From: Paenibacillus sp. FSL R5-0912 | GTDB lineage: Bacteria; Bacillota; Bacilli; Paenibacillales; Paenibacillaceae | Reading direction: 5' to 3' | Length of the DNA stretch: 64,000 bases | NCBI RefSeq assembly: GCF_000758605.1 | Contig: NZ_CP009282.1 | Location: forward strand, 1,116,001 to 1,180,000 | Shown: positions 24,734-34,336 of the stretch, piece after piece | Position numbering within the stretch: position 1 is the first letter of the stretch | How the letters are laid out: each line of letters begins with the position of its first letter | Position numbers and translations under genes: made by a program | Notes under the pieces: model-generated | What the model was told of the DNA's origin: nothing | The model's input: only the letters and a program-made list of their open reading frames with translations | Database searches by the model: none

Positions 24734-26080
24734 ATGACTAATTTTGAATGGGGCTCCAAAATAAACGCTTTGCCATACGGAATGCTCTATCTCATGTCCG
24801 CATTATTCCTGGGGGCAGCAGTCATCTACCAGCCGGTCATAGCCATAGCTGCTGTACTCCTGATTATGCTGCTGTTCGTCTCCATCTCCCGTCCGGAACT
24901 GATCAGCTACTTCGTTCTGCTGACCACCGCAGTCTCGATTAACTTCCTGTTCAGCGGCAGTATGTTCGGTGTTGAGATTCTCTCACTCTACAAACTGGTT
25001 ATCCTGATGCTGCTGGTGCCGTGCATTCTGGTCAACGGCCTGAAGTTCCGGCTCAGCCCCCCCCTGTGGGCGATGCTGGCGCTGGTCTTCATCACCTTCA
25101 CCTTCTCCATCTGGCTGCCGGAGATGAGCTCATCGATTGCAGTCAAAGCTTTTATCGGATTATCGCTGCCCTTCGTATTCCTGCTTATCAATTGGAAGAA
25201 GGAGGTGGCTGAGAAGCAAATCCGCATCATCACCCTGCTGCCGCTGGTCAGTGTATTAGCCGGAGTGGTGCTGCAGGCGGCTCATCTGCATTCCTTACTC
25301 GACATCGAATTCACCGGCGCAGTACGGATTCAGGGGGCGAACATTCCGGCGCATCTGGCTATGCTGGCTTTCATGGGAGTCGCGATCGCATTCATTGAAA
25401 TTAAGCGAAGCCCGCAGCATATCCGCTTTTACTACACAATGCTGGGTCTGAATTTCCTGATCCTCATTGGAACCGGGACACGGGGGCCGATTCTGGCACT
25501 GGTCCTGATGGTGCTCTATTATTTCTACGACATCTCACGCCAGTATTTAAAAGGCAAAACGAAATTCCTGATCCCGCTGCTGTGCTCGCTGCTGGTAATT
25601 ACCTCAGCAGTATACCTGCAGCTCGATAACATCAAGAAACGTTCCTTCGAACGTACGACGGAAACGGGGGTCGACCTGTCAGGGCGTGCGGAAGCCTGGG
25701 AGTACTTCCTGAACAAAGCGGAGGATTCCCCCTATGCGGGACGGGGTCTTGGAGCGGTGACGGTGGCGAATGACGGATCGCTCTACAAAGGGTTTGTTGT
25801 TCCGCACAATGAGTATATCCGCTTCTACTTCGATGGAGGGTATTTCGGCGCAATCCTGCTGCTGCTTTCCTTGTTGGCTGTGTTCCTTCTGGTGTACAGG
25901 GCTTTGGCACCGCCGGTCAAACCTTATTATCTGCTCTTTATAGCAGCGTTTCTGATCTACTCATTTACAGATAACACGCTGTCGACGGTCCAATTCATCA
26001 TTCCGTTCTGTTGGTACCTGAACTGCCTGTATCGATCTTCACAGCTGGCCGATTCCCCACAAAAAGAAGTGATACGATGA
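24734..26080 (+). CDS. Wzy-like O-antigen polymerase/ligase family protein (first)
   Basis: A 448-residue polytopic protein with about 12 membrane segments. In the second half a long extracytoplasmic loop contains the O-antigen ligase-like pattern GTGTRGPILAL, then SGRAEAWEYFL, GRGLGAV and VPHNEYIRFYFDGG; the Arg and His residues here fit WaaL/Wzy_C proteins. It would polymerise or transfer EPS units on the outer face of the membrane. ATG 24734 is chosen after GGGGAG; the frame extends upstream but overlaps the previous gene. It ends in an ATGA overlap with the next gene. Confidence 0.85.
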   Translation: MTNFEWGSKINALPYGMLYLMSALFLGAAVIYQPVIAIAAVLLIMLLFVSISRPELISYFVLLTTAVSINFLFSGSMFGVEILSLYKLVILMLLVPCILVNGLKFRLSPPLWAMLALVFITFTFSIWLPEMSSSIAVKAFIGLSLPFVFLLINWKKEVAEKQIRIITLLPLVSVLAGVVLQAAHLHSLLDIEFTGAVRIQGANIPAHLAMLAFMGVAIAFIEIKRSPQHIRFYYTMLGLNFLILIGTGTRGPILALVLMVLYYFYDISRQYLKGKTKFLIPLLCSLLVITSAVYLQLDNIKKRSFERTTETGVDLSGRAEAWEYFLNKAEDSPYAGRGLGAVTVANDGSLYKGFVVPHNEYIRFYFDGGYFGAILLLLSLLAVFLLVYRALAPPVKPYYLLFIAAFLIYSFTDNTLSTVQFIIPFCWYLNCLYRSSQLADSPQKEVIR

Positions 26081-26850
26081 ACCAAGTGAATATGTTCGAT
26101 GTCAATTTCGATAACTATGATTTCATGGACCTGCTCGATTACATTGACAAAACGATTCAGGAAAGGAACCAGTCCTACATCCTGACATGCAATGTCGATC
26201 ATGTGATCAAGCTCCGCAAGGACAAAGAGTTCCAGGAAGTCTATTCCGAAGCCGGAGCTGTTGTGGCAGACGGAATGCCGCTCATCTGGGCTTCCAAAAT
26301 GCTCGGTAAGCCGCTGAAGCAAAAGGTATCGGGAGCAGATCTGTTCAGCAGGCTGGGCAATGCTTTTGAACAAAGGAAATACCGGCTGTTCTTCCTGGGC
26401 TCAGCGGAAGGCGTGCCGGAGCAGGCGACGAAGAACCTGAAAGCAGCTTATCCGGGTATCAATGTTGTCGGCTGCTATTCTCCTTCCTACGGCTTTGAGC
26501 ACAACGAAGAAGAGAACCAGCGGATTATCCAGATGCTGACCGAGAGTCAGCCGGATATTGTGTTCGTAGGCGTGGGAGCGCCGAAGCAGGAGAAATGGAT
26601 ATACCGTCACTATACCTCTTATCAGGCGCCGATCTCGATCGGTGTGGGCGCAACCTTCGACTTCCTGTCAGGCTCGGTCAAACGGGCTCCGGATTTCATG
26701 CAGAGAACCGGAATGGAATGGCTGTGGAGGCTCAGTCAGGAGCCGGGCCGTCTATGGAAAAGATACCTTGTCGATGATGCCCAGTTCCTGGTGCTGCTCC
26801 TGAAGGAGCTGCGCAAGCGGGAAAAAGTGAAGAACAGCAAATCGCAATAA
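26077..26850 (+). CDS. WecB/TagA/CpsF family glycosyltransferase
   Basis: A 257-residue GT26-type enzyme. Typical motifs are CNVDHVIKL, VVADGMPLIWASKML (substrate-binding Asp), RLFFLGSAEGVPEQA and VFVGVGAPKQEKWI. TagA, CpsF and WecG relatives transfer N-acetylmannosamine or ManNAcA to lipid-linked intermediates, but donor choice varies. The ATG overlaps the previous stop codon (ATGA at 26077-26080), so translation is coupled. No ManNAc epimerase gene is in the window. Confidence 0.92.
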   Translation: MNQVNMFDVNFDNYDFMDLLDYIDKTIQERNQSYILTCNVDHVIKLRKDKEFQEVYSEAGAVVADGMPLIWASKMLGKPLKQKVSGADLFSRLGNAFEQRKYRLFFLGSAEGVPEQATKNLKAAYPGINVVGCYSPSYGFEHNEEENQRIIQMLTESQPDIVFVGVGAPKQEKWIYRHYTSYQAPISIGVGATFDFLSGSVKRAPDFMQRTGMEWLWRLSQEPGRLWKRYLVDDAQFLVLLLKELRKREKVKNSKSQ

Positions 26851-26881
26851 ACGAGAAGCGGCGGAGACGGGAGGCGGGGGA

Positions 26882-28381
26882 ATGAAGATGCTAAGCAGGG
26901 ATGAGAACAGTCTGAGTCTTCCCTCTAGATCAGCTGTGAAGTCAGCGGCAGTGATGACCATGATCTGCGGCGCAGCAGTGATTCTGCCGCTGCTGATCGG
27001 CTTCGCCAGTGCGAAGCTCAGCTCATCGAACAGTCTGCAGGGCGTGATACTGGCAGGAATCCTCTTCCCGGCCTTCCTGCTGGCGCTGCTGAATACACGG
27101 CTGCTGATTCCTTACACGCTGCTGATCTGGGCGGTTGCTCCGGAGCTGCGGCGGATTGCAGACTGGTATGAAGGAGTGTATCACTCCGTATCACTGCTGA
27201 GTCTGGCGCCCCTGCTCACCGGAGCTACCTTAGCCATTCCGGTGCTGAAGGAGATTCACAAGATCCGCAAATCCTCTACCCGGATCCTTCTGCTGTTCTC
27301 CATTGCGCTGGCCTACGGCGCGATGATTGGCCTCGCGAAGAACGGCATTGGCTCGGTATACGATCTGGCGAATTATATCGTACCGCTGCTGCTGATTCCG
27401 TTCTTCGCGGTAACCCCGTACAAACCGAAGGATATCGACCGGCTGCTGTATGCTTTTGCCAATATCGCCGTGCTGGTTGCAGCGTATGGAATTGTACAGT
27501 ATCTGACGGTTCCTCCGTGGGACGCCTTCTGGATGCGGAACGCGGATATGATGTCCATCGGAACACCGTATCCCCTGGAGATCCGGGTGTTCTCCACTCT
27601 GAATTCTCCGGGCCCGGCGGCAACCTTCCTGGTCTTCGCGCTGGTCCCGATGATTCTGGAGAAAAGATGGCAGGGAACACTGCGCTGGATTGGTGTTCTG
27701 CTCGTAGTAGTCTGCCTGCTGACTACGCTGGTGCGTTCCGCATGGCTGGTCCTGCTGGTAATGCTGCTGGTGTACATTGCCTCCTCTCCCTCCAAGGGCA
27801 AATGGAAAACTCTGCTGCAGCTTGTATTCGTGGCAGCCGCGCTGTTCACGATAGTTCCCAAGCTGCCGGGGGCAGAGGGGCTGGTCGCCCGGATGGAGAC
27901 CCTCACCTCGGTGCAGGAGGATCATTCCTACAATGAACGTCTCAGCTTGTGGACGAACATGCTGCCGATGGTGGCAGGCAATCCGGTCGGTCAGGGTATC
28001 GGCAGCGTAGGACAGGGGACGAAGATCGGCAACGGCGGGGAGCTTGGTGAATACGGCAACATGGATAACGGTGTGATCGCACTGCTGCTTACCTTCGGAG
28101 TACTCGGCGCATTGTTCTTTTTCGGAGCCCTGGGGGCCGTCATTAAAGAGATTGCCGTCAGAGTAACCAGCAAGGATCACCTTCAGCCTTACGCCCGCCT
28201 GTCGCTGGCGGCATGGATGGGGGCTGTGGTAAGTCTGGTATCGGATAACGGATTTCCGGGTCTCAAGGGTTATCTGATCTGGATGCTGATCGGACTCGGA
28301 CTCAGTGCCAAAGAGATTACTCAGAGCAGAAAGAAGGGTATACCACATGCAGCAGTTGAACGCGAAATCACTTCCCGCTAA
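26882..28381 (+). CDS. Wzy-like O-antigen polymerase/ligase family protein (second)
   Basis: A 499-residue polytopic membrane protein, second of two in the cluster. The Wzy_C-like region carries TTLVRSAWLVLL, EDHSYNERLSLWTNMLP and GNPVGQGIGSVGQG, with the conserved Arg in NERLSLW. It is not a close copy of the first polymerase. Either it makes a second polymer, or one of the two is a ligase. GGGAGG lies before the ATG at 26882. Its end overlaps the start of the flippase gene by 35 bases. Confidence 0.85.
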   Translation: MKMLSRDENSLSLPSRSAVKSAAVMTMICGAAVILPLLIGFASAKLSSSNSLQGVILAGILFPAFLLALLNTRLLIPYTLLIWAVAPELRRIADWYEGVYHSVSLLSLAPLLTGATLAIPVLKEIHKIRKSSTRILLLFSIALAYGAMIGLAKNGIGSVYDLANYIVPLLLIPFFAVTPYKPKDIDRLLYAFANIAVLVAAYGIVQYLTVPPWDAFWMRNADMMSIGTPYPLEIRVFSTLNSPGPAATFLVFALVPMILEKRWQGTLRWIGVLLVVVCLLTTLVRSAWLVLLVMLLVYIASSPSKGKWKTLLQLVFVAAALFTIVPKLPGAEGLVARMETLTSVQEDHSYNERLSLWTNMLPMVAGNPVGQGIGSVGQGTKIGNGGELGEYGNMDNGVIALLLTFGVLGALFFFGALGAVIKEIAVRVTSKDHLQPYARLSLAAWMGAVVSLVSDNGFPGLKGYLIWMLIGLGLSAKEITQSRKKGIPHAAVEREITSR

Positions 28382-29726
28382 TACAGTCTGGTCCTCCCTC
28401 AGGCGCTTCACGAAGAGTAAGGACAACAGCTCGGCGGCCGTAAAAACAATGTTCGTCAGCGTATTGATTCTGCTGGTCAATATGCTGACCGGTGTGCTGA
28501 CCGCCCGGTATCTCGGTCCGACAGGGCGGGGGGAACAGACCGCTATGGTGAACTGGTCACAATTCCTGGCGTTCAGCATGAGCTTCGGCATCCCCTCGGC
28601 ACTGATCTACAACGCCAAGAAGAACCCGGATGAAGCCGGAGTACTGTACAGGGTGGCGCTGCTGATTGGACTTGTGTTCGGGACGATGGCCATGATCATC
28701 GGGATTATTGTTCTCCCGTATTGGCTGAAGTCCTTCAGCCATGATGTTGTGGTCTTCGCCCAGTGGTCGATGATCCTGTGTCCGCTGATTGTGGTCTCGC
28801 AGGTCAACAATGCGGCGTTCCAGTTCAGAGGGGATTACAAAACCTTCAACTGGCTGCGTTATCTGATTCCTCTGCTGACGCTGGCCGCGATTGGGATACT
28901 CATCCTGACCGGACACATGAATCCTTATACAACAGCGCTGGCCTATCTGGTCCCGTCGGTTCCGCTGTTCATCGGAATGACGGTCTCGCTGCTCCGCACC
29001 TACAAAGTAAAGCTGCGGGATGCCTATCTTAACTTCAAAAGATTGTTTACTTACGGTATGGGCTCCTACGGTAATGATCTGCTTGGACAGTTCTCGTATT
29101 ACATAGACCAGATCATTATTGCCGGGCTGCTCCGGCCGGCCGATCTGGGGCTCTATGCGGTTGCTGTAAGCTTGTCGCGAATGGTCAACTTCTTCTCTAA
29201 TTCGATTACGGTGGTCCTGTTCCCCAAAGCCTCCGAGATGTCAAAGGACGAAGCAGTAGCCCTTACCTTCAAGGCTTTCCGGATCAGCACCACCTGTACA
29301 CTGCTTGGCGCACTGTTCCTGATGCTGGTTGCCCCGTTTGTTATCCCGCTGCTCTACGGCAAGGATTTCAACACGGCGCTTACCGTGTTCCGCCTGCTGC
29401 TGCTGGAAGTGACCATCAGCGGAGGGACGCTGATTCTGGCCCAGGTGTTCATGGCGCTGGGCAAGCCGAAGTTCGTATCCATCCTTCAGGGAGTCGGCCT
29501 GATCCTCGTGATTCCGCTGCTCTTCCTGCTGGTGCCGAAATTCGGATTGTTCGGAGCGGGAGTGGCTATGCTCTCATCGGCAGTGCTGCGGTTCCTGTTC
29601 ATTATTCTTAATATCAGATACAACCTGAAGGTTAAGCTTCCGCGGCTGCTTATTAACGCCCAGGACCTTCAGTGGCTGAAGACGACGATGAATTCGTATA
29701 TTCGCAAAAAACCTATGGATGTGTAA
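28347..29726 (+). CDS. Wzx-type polysaccharide flippase (MOP family)
   Basis: A 459-residue protein with about 12-14 membrane segments and the pattern of polysaccharide exporters of the MATE/MOP superfamily: VNMLTGVLTARYLGPTGRGEQTA in the first repeat and GSYGNDLLGQFSYYIDQIIIA in the second. It would move undecaprenyl-linked EPS repeat units across the membrane for the Wzy proteins. AAGAAGGG precedes the ATG, which lies inside the end of the previous gene, so translation is coupled. Confidence 0.9.
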   Translation: MQQLNAKSLPANTVWSSLRRFTKSKDNSSAAVKTMFVSVLILLVNMLTGVLTARYLGPTGRGEQTAMVNWSQFLAFSMSFGIPSALIYNAKKNPDEAGVLYRVALLIGLVFGTMAMIIGIIVLPYWLKSFSHDVVVFAQWSMILCPLIVVSQVNNAAFQFRGDYKTFNWLRYLIPLLTLAAIGILILTGHMNPYTTALAYLVPSVPLFIGMTVSLLRTYKVKLRDAYLNFKRLFTYGMGSYGNDLLGQFSYYIDQIIIAGLLRPADLGLYAVAVSLSRMVNFFSNSITVVLFPKASEMSKDEAVALTFKAFRISTTCTLLGALFLMLVAPFVIPLLYGKDFNTALTVFRLLLLEVTISGGTLILAQVFMALGKPKFVSILQGVGLILVIPLLFLLVPKFGLFGAGVAMLSSAVLRFLFIILNIRYNLKVKLPRLLINAQDLQWLKTTMNSYIRKKPMDV

Positions 29727-29801
29727 GCGGAAAGTGAGCAGAGGCACGATGCGAACTGCCTTTCTGCTTAAATGAAAAAGGACAGTGTTTGGAGGAAAGT
29801 A

Positions 29802-29920
29802 GAGAAAATTTGGAGCTGGAAGAAGCGTCAGCGTTCGCCTTTGTCTTCCGATTTCAACCGCAGTCAGCGGTTAATCAAGGAAATCGGAAGACAACAGCGA
29901 TCGGAAGCCCAAATTTTCTC
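29802..29920. repeat. Palindromic intergenic repeat, copy A (119 bases)
   Basis: The ends are perfect 12-base inverted repeats, GAGAAAATTTGG (29802-29813) and CCAAATTTTCTC (29909-29920). Inside, GTCTTCCGATTTC (29843-29855) pairs with GAAATCGGAAGAC (29880-29892), and ACCGC with GCGGT at the tip. The whole unit folds as one long imperfect hairpin. A diverged copy occurs at 36144-36297. It lies between the flippase and the next glycosyltransferase gene and encodes no protein of its own. Confidence 0.88.
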
Positions 29921-29962
29921 GGATTGACGATAGACACTGGACTGAAAAAGGAGGATACCTTC

Positions 29963-30817
29963 ATGGATTCAATGACAAGCGTGCTTGGCGGCCGGGGGAG
30001 TTACCCGATATCGGCGGTCATCATCGCTCAGGATGACGAAGTTCGAATCTCCGCGGCTATTCAGTCCTGCCAGTTGTTCGCCGACGAGGTGGTTGTAATC
30101 GACGGGGGCAGCAAAGACGGGACAGTCCAACTGTCCGAGAGCCTGGGATGCCGGGTGTATGTTAACCCATGGCCCGGATACGCGAAGCAAAGGGAATTCG
30201 GAGTGGAACGCGCCGTCCATGATTGGGTCTTCCTGATTGATACCGACGAAGTGGTCAGTGAAGAGCTGGCGCGGGATATTCTGGAGCGCAAGCCGGGACT
30301 TACGGATGCCACCGTAGCGTTCTCGCTATACCGGATTGGTGATTTTCTCGGCAAATGGCTGGATAAGGGTGAGTACCTGGTGCGGCTGTATAACCGCAAG
30401 GAGTATGGCATCCGTAACAGCCTGGTGCATGAGATGCCCGAGGTATCCGAGGAACGGACGGTGAAGCTGAACGGAACGCTGTGGCATCAAGGCTTCCGCA
30501 GCATCAACGATCATGTAGCCCGGTTCAACAAATACACGGATCTGGAAGCGCAAAGCGCCTTTGCCAGCGGCAAGCCGTTCAAACTGAGCCACTTGCTGCT
30601 GCGTCCGCCGGCACGTTTCCTGCAGAAGTATTTCGTGCACGGCTTATTCAAAAAAGGGATTTCAGGCTTCGCGGTATCGATATTCTGGGTGATGTATGAA
30701 TTCATGGTCGGCTTCAAGCATTACGAATTACACAGCTCCGGTAAGCTGACCCGGCATAACACCCAGGGCCAGGCCGACAAGGAGAACAAAGGGGAGAGAA
30801 GCTATGTCGTACAATGA
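29963..30817 (+). CDS. Family 2 glycosyltransferase, WaaE-like
   Basis: A 284-residue GT-A enzyme similar in layout to WaaE/KdtX-type beta-glycosyltransferases: ISAVIIAQDDEVRI at the N terminus, VVVIDGGSKDGTVQL, and DxD as LIDTDEV near residue 94. A C-terminal hydrophobic stretch (FAVSIFWVMYEFMVGF) may hold it at the membrane. ATG 29963 is fixed by AAAGGAGG eight to ten bases upstream; the open frame continues upstream through the palindromic repeat but has no start site support. It overlaps the next gene by 14 bases. Confidence 0.9.
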   Translation: MDSMTSVLGGRGSYPISAVIIAQDDEVRISAAIQSCQLFADEVVVIDGGSKDGTVQLSESLGCRVYVNPWPGYAKQREFGVERAVHDWVFLIDTDEVVSEELARDILERKPGLTDATVAFSLYRIGDFLGKWLDKGEYLVRLYNRKEYGIRNSLVHEMPEVSEERTVKLNGTLWHQGFRSINDHVARFNKYTDLEAQSAFASGKPFKLSHLLLRPPARFLQKYFVHGLFKKGISGFAVSIFWVMYEFMVGFKHYELHSSGKLTRHNTQGQADKENKGERSYVVQ

Positions 30818-31994
30818 CGGATTGAACATTATGACGACCGGCCTCAGCTGGCCCTCGTTACAGCCCGGAGGACTGAACACCTATTTCAAATCCGTATGTG
30901 AGCAGCTCTCCACACGGAACCTGGTGCATGCCCTGATCTGTAGTCAGGAGACACCGGCTACCCCAAAGGAACTGATCATCCATAACGCCGGCGATCCCAA
31001 GGAGACGATCTGGAAACGCAAGGATGCCTTCCAGCGCAAGGCGGCGGACCTGATGGGAGACGGCAGCGGGCGGATTGATATCCTCTATACCCACTTCGCA
31101 CCTTACGGCATCGGACCGGCGATTGAAGCGAAGAAGCGGGGCATTCCGGTGGTGATGACCTTCCACGGCCCCTGGAATGAAGAGATGAAGATCGAAGGTC
31201 AAGGCATCAAGCACAAGGTGAAAACAACGATTGCCAAATCGATTGAACATAAGGCTTACAAGCTGGCGGACAAATTCATTGTCCTAAGCGATTACTTCCG
31301 GGGTATGCTGCATGATCTGCATGGGGTGCCGCTGCACAAGATCATCGTCATTCCGGGGGCGGCCAATGTGGAACGGTTCGTGCCTTCCACCAACCGGCTG
31401 GCGGTCCGGCGGACACTGAATCTGCCGGAAGGCGCAACGACCGTGCTGACGGTCCGGCGGCTGATGAACCGGATGGGGCTGCTGCAGCTGCTCGAAGCCT
31501 GGAAGCAGGTCGCCGAGCGGTTCCCGAACGCGATTCTGCTGATCGGGGGCAAAGGCCCGCTGCGCGGGGAGCTCGAAGAGAAAATAGCCGATTACGGACT
31601 GGGCAACAAAGTCCGGCTCCTGGGCTATATTCCCGATCATGAGCTGGCCTCCTATTATCAGGCGGCGGATATGTTCGTCGTTCCTTCGCAGGCGCTGGAA
31701 GGCTTCGGCCTGATCACCGTTGAGGCGCTGGCCTCAGGACTTCCGGTGATGGCGACGCCGGTCGGCGGCAACAAGGAGATTCTGCAGGGCTTCCGGCCGG
31801 AGCTGCTGTTCAAGAGTGCAGGCAGCGATGATATGGCAGAAGGCATGATTCATATGCTGAGCAACCGCAAGCTGCTGCCGGGCCGTGACGAATGCCGGAA
31901 TCATGTGCTGGAGAAATATACCTGGCAGCATGTGGGCGATCAAGTGGAGTCCGTATTCCTCGAAACTTTGGGAAAGGGTGTGAGCGTAGGATGA
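30804..31994 (+). CDS. Family 4 glycosyltransferase (first of three)
   Basis: A 396-residue GT-B retaining glycosyltransferase. The N-terminal domain has GLSWPSLQPGGLNTYF and the C-terminal nucleotide-sugar domain has IGGKGPLRGELEEK and the E-x7-E motif region ALEGFGLITVEALASGLPV. It starts inside the end of the previous gene (SD GGGGAG) and overlaps the next by ATGA, so the three genes are coupled. The donor may be GDP-mannose, UDP-glucose or UDP-glucuronate, all of which can be made from this locus. Confidence 0.92.
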   Translation: MSYNDGLNIMTTGLSWPSLQPGGLNTYFKSVCEQLSTRNLVHALICSQETPATPKELIIHNAGDPKETIWKRKDAFQRKAADLMGDGSGRIDILYTHFAPYGIGPAIEAKKRGIPVVMTFHGPWNEEMKIEGQGIKHKVKTTIAKSIEHKAYKLADKFIVLSDYFRGMLHDLHGVPLHKIIVIPGAANVERFVPSTNRLAVRRTLNLPEGATTVLTVRRLMNRMGLLQLLEAWKQVAERFPNAILLIGGKGPLRGELEEKIADYGLGNKVRLLGYIPDHELASYYQAADMFVVPSQALEGFGLITVEALASGLPVMATPVGGNKEILQGFRPELLFKSAGSDDMAEGMIHMLSNRKLLPGRDECRNHVLEKYTWQHVGDQVESVFLETLGKGVSVG

Positions 31995-33130
31995 TCAAAG
32001 TCGCTTATATTGATCACACCGCCAAATGGAGCGGCGGAGAGGTTGCCTTGTTCAACATTCTCACCAACATCGGTGAACAGATTCAACCGCTGGTGATTCT
32101 GGCGGAAGAAGGCACTTTGGCCGAACGCCTGCGGGAAAAGGGCATCGATGTCCGCATTATCCCGCTGGATGAGAGCATCCGCAGCCGCGGACGCAACGCT
32201 GTGAACCTCGGTGCTCCGGCTGCTGCAATGAAGCTGTTGGCCTACGGCCGTAAGCTTGCTCCGCTGCTCAAAGAGGAGAAGGTCGATTGCGTGCATACCA
32301 ATTCACTGAAATCGGCATTTTACGGAGCGGTGGCTGCCAAAAAAGCCGGGGTGCCCCTGATCTGGCATATCCGGGACCATATCGGAGCCCCGTACCTGAA
32401 GCCGGTTGTCGCCAAGGCGATCCGGCTGCTGTCACGCCTGCTGCCGAACGGCGTCATCGCCAATTCCCATTCCACACTGAATGCCCTGGAGCTGCCGCGG
32501 TCAAAGAAGACGCTGGTCGTTTACTCCGCTTTTGCCAAAGCGATTGGTGAAGGAATCGGCAAGCGGGACCAGAAGGACTTCAACGTCCTGCTGGTGGGAC
32601 GCCTGGCTCACTGGAAAGGCCAGCATATTGTACTGGAAGCCGCCAAGGCCTTCAAGAATGACAGCCGGGTGAAGTTCTGGCTTGCCGGAGACGCGCTGTT
32701 CGGAGAAGAGGAATACAAACAGGAATTAATTCAGCAGATGCAGCAAGGCAACATTACCAATGTCAGCCTGCTGGGTCATGTAGATGATATACAAGGACTT
32801 ATGAACAAAGCCGATTTACTGATTCACACGTCGATCACCCCCGAGCCGTTTGGCCAGGTCATCGTCGAAGGTATGGCGGCTGGACTGCCGGTGATTGCCT
32901 CCAATGAAGGCGGACCGGTTGAGATTGTAGTTCCTGGCGTAACAGGAATGCTGATCCAGCCGGGAGATGCTACTGTACTTGCAGACTCCATCACCTGGAT
33001 GCTGAACCATCCCGAAGAGCGTAGACGGATGGCGGATAATGGAATGAAACGGGTGAAAGAGCATTTTGTCATCGAGAATACGGTCAAGGATATCGTAGCG
33101 TACTACAAAGGTCTGCTGGCGGTTACCTGA
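31991..33130 (+). CDS. Family 4 glycosyltransferase (second of three)
   Basis: A 379-residue GT-B enzyme. IDHTAKWSGGEVALFNIL marks the acceptor domain and the donor-site motif is PEPFGQVIVEGMAAGLPVIA. The start codon overlaps the previous stop (ATGA), which rules out the longer upstream frame. It acts on the cytoplasmic face on the lipid-linked repeat unit. Donor unknown. Confidence 0.92.
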   Translation: MIKVAYIDHTAKWSGGEVALFNILTNIGEQIQPLVILAEEGTLAERLREKGIDVRIIPLDESIRSRGRNAVNLGAPAAAMKLLAYGRKLAPLLKEEKVDCVHTNSLKSAFYGAVAAKKAGVPLIWHIRDHIGAPYLKPVVAKAIRLLSRLLPNGVIANSHSTLNALELPRSKKTLVVYSAFAKAIGEGIGKRDQKDFNVLLVGRLAHWKGQHIVLEAAKAFKNDSRVKFWLAGDALFGEEEYKQELIQQMQQGNITNVSLLGHVDDIQGLMNKADLLIHTSITPEPFGQVIVEGMAAGLPVIASNEGGPVEIVVPGVTGMLIQPGDATVLADSITWMLNHPEERRRMADNGMKRVKEHFVIENTVKDIVAYYKGLLAVT

Positions 33131-33231
33131 CCTCGCGCTTGGACAATGCTTAAGACTTGCTTCACGATCCGTTTCTACCATGCGTTCACTGCATGATGAT
33201 GCTGCTCCATAAAACTTTGAGGATGATTCAC

Positions 33232-34332
33232 ATGAAAATTGCGATAGCGCACGATTACTTAATCCAAATGGGCGGAGCGGAAAGAGTGGTGGAGGTTTTT
33301 CATCACATGTATCCGGATGCTCCGATTTTCACAACGGTTTTTAACGGAAGCCGCCTGACCGATAACCTCAAAGATGCGGATATCCGGGCCTCCTGGCTGC
33401 AGAAAATCCCCGGCGTGAAGCGGAATTTCAAAGGGGTGCTGCCGCTCTATCCGATGGCTGTCCGCGATTTGGACTTCAGCGGATATGATATCGTCCTTAG
33501 CTCCAGCAGTGCTTTTATGAAAAGCATCCAGGTGCCCGAGTCTACGTTTCATCTGTGTTACTGCCATACCCCCATGCGGTTCGCCTGGGATTATGACACT
33601 TACATGGAGCGGCAATCCAATTCAGGATTATTCAAAAGACTGCTTAAGGTATATATGCAGCGGCTGAAGAGCTGGGATCAGCGTACCTCCAAGAATGTAA
33701 ACCAGTTCGTAGCCAACTCCTCCGTCGTGAAGACGCGGATTCAGAATTATTATCACCGGGATTCCGATGTCATCTTCCCGCCGATTAATACAGCCCGCTT
33801 CACCAGCTCCCCTACCATTGGAGATTATTATCTGATCGTATCCCGGCTGGTTTCCTACAAGCGGATCGATCTGGCGGTAGAGGCATTCAACCGTAACGGC
33901 GTGAAGCTGTACATCGTGGGAGACGGGCCGGACCGCAAGCGTCTGGAAGGCATGGCCAAGGATAATATCTCTTTCCTGGGGCGGCTGGAGGATGAAGAAG
34001 TGACAGGACTGATGTCGCAGTGCCGGGCTTTTGTTTTTCCCGGAGAAGAGGATTTCGGCATTACGCCCCTGGAGGCGAATGCTGCAGGAAGACCGGTCAT
34101 CGCCTATCAGGCCGGAGGAGCGCTGGACACGATTATTCCTTACGTCAACGGCGTGTTCTTCCAGCACCAGGAAGTTGATGATCTGCTCCAGGCCATTGAT
34201 GAAGCAGAATCCTATGCGTGGGATATCGAGCAGATTATGGGCCATGCACGTAAATTTGATGAGCAGGCGTTTATGGTCCAGTTCAAGCAGTATGTGGAAC
34301 AGGCCTACGTCAATTTCCTAAAAGGAGGATGA
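33232..34332 (+). CDS. Family 4 glycosyltransferase (third of three)
   Basis: A 366-residue GT-B enzyme. The N terminus MKIAIAHDYLIQMGGAERVV is typical of GT4 EPS mannosyltransferase-like proteins; the donor site reads GEEDFGITPLEANAAGRPVIAY. ATG 33232 is nine bases from GAGG; upstream in-frame ATGs lack a site. The 101 bases before it hold no feature I can name. It is followed four bases later by the UDP-glucose dehydrogenase gene. Mannose transfer is suggested only by resemblance to WbaZ-type enzymes. Confidence 0.91.
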   Translation: MKIAIAHDYLIQMGGAERVVEVFHHMYPDAPIFTTVFNGSRLTDNLKDADIRASWLQKIPGVKRNFKGVLPLYPMAVRDLDFSGYDIVLSSSSAFMKSIQVPESTFHLCYCHTPMRFAWDYDTYMERQSNSGLFKRLLKVYMQRLKSWDQRTSKNVNQFVANSSVVKTRIQNYYHRDSDVIFPPINTARFTSSPTIGDYYLIVSRLVSYKRIDLAVEAFNRNGVKLYIVGDGPDRKRLEGMAKDNISFLGRLEDEEVTGLMSQCRAFVFPGEEDFGITPLEANAAGRPVIAYQAGGALDTIIPYVNGVFFQHQEVDDLLQAIDEAESYAWDIEQIMGHARKFDEQAFMVQFKQYVEQAYVNFLKGG

Positions 34333-34336
34333 TTGT

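Noticed and set aside
27230..28591. 453-codon minus-strand frame
   Set aside because: It lies antisense to the second Wzy-like and the Wzx genes, has no plausible domain, is rich in Arg/Gln/His as expected for an antisense frame, and lacks a ribosome site.
29789..29962. N-terminal extension of the WaaE-like glycosyltransferase
   Set aside because: It translates the palindromic repeat; a strong ribosome site supports the ATG at 29963.
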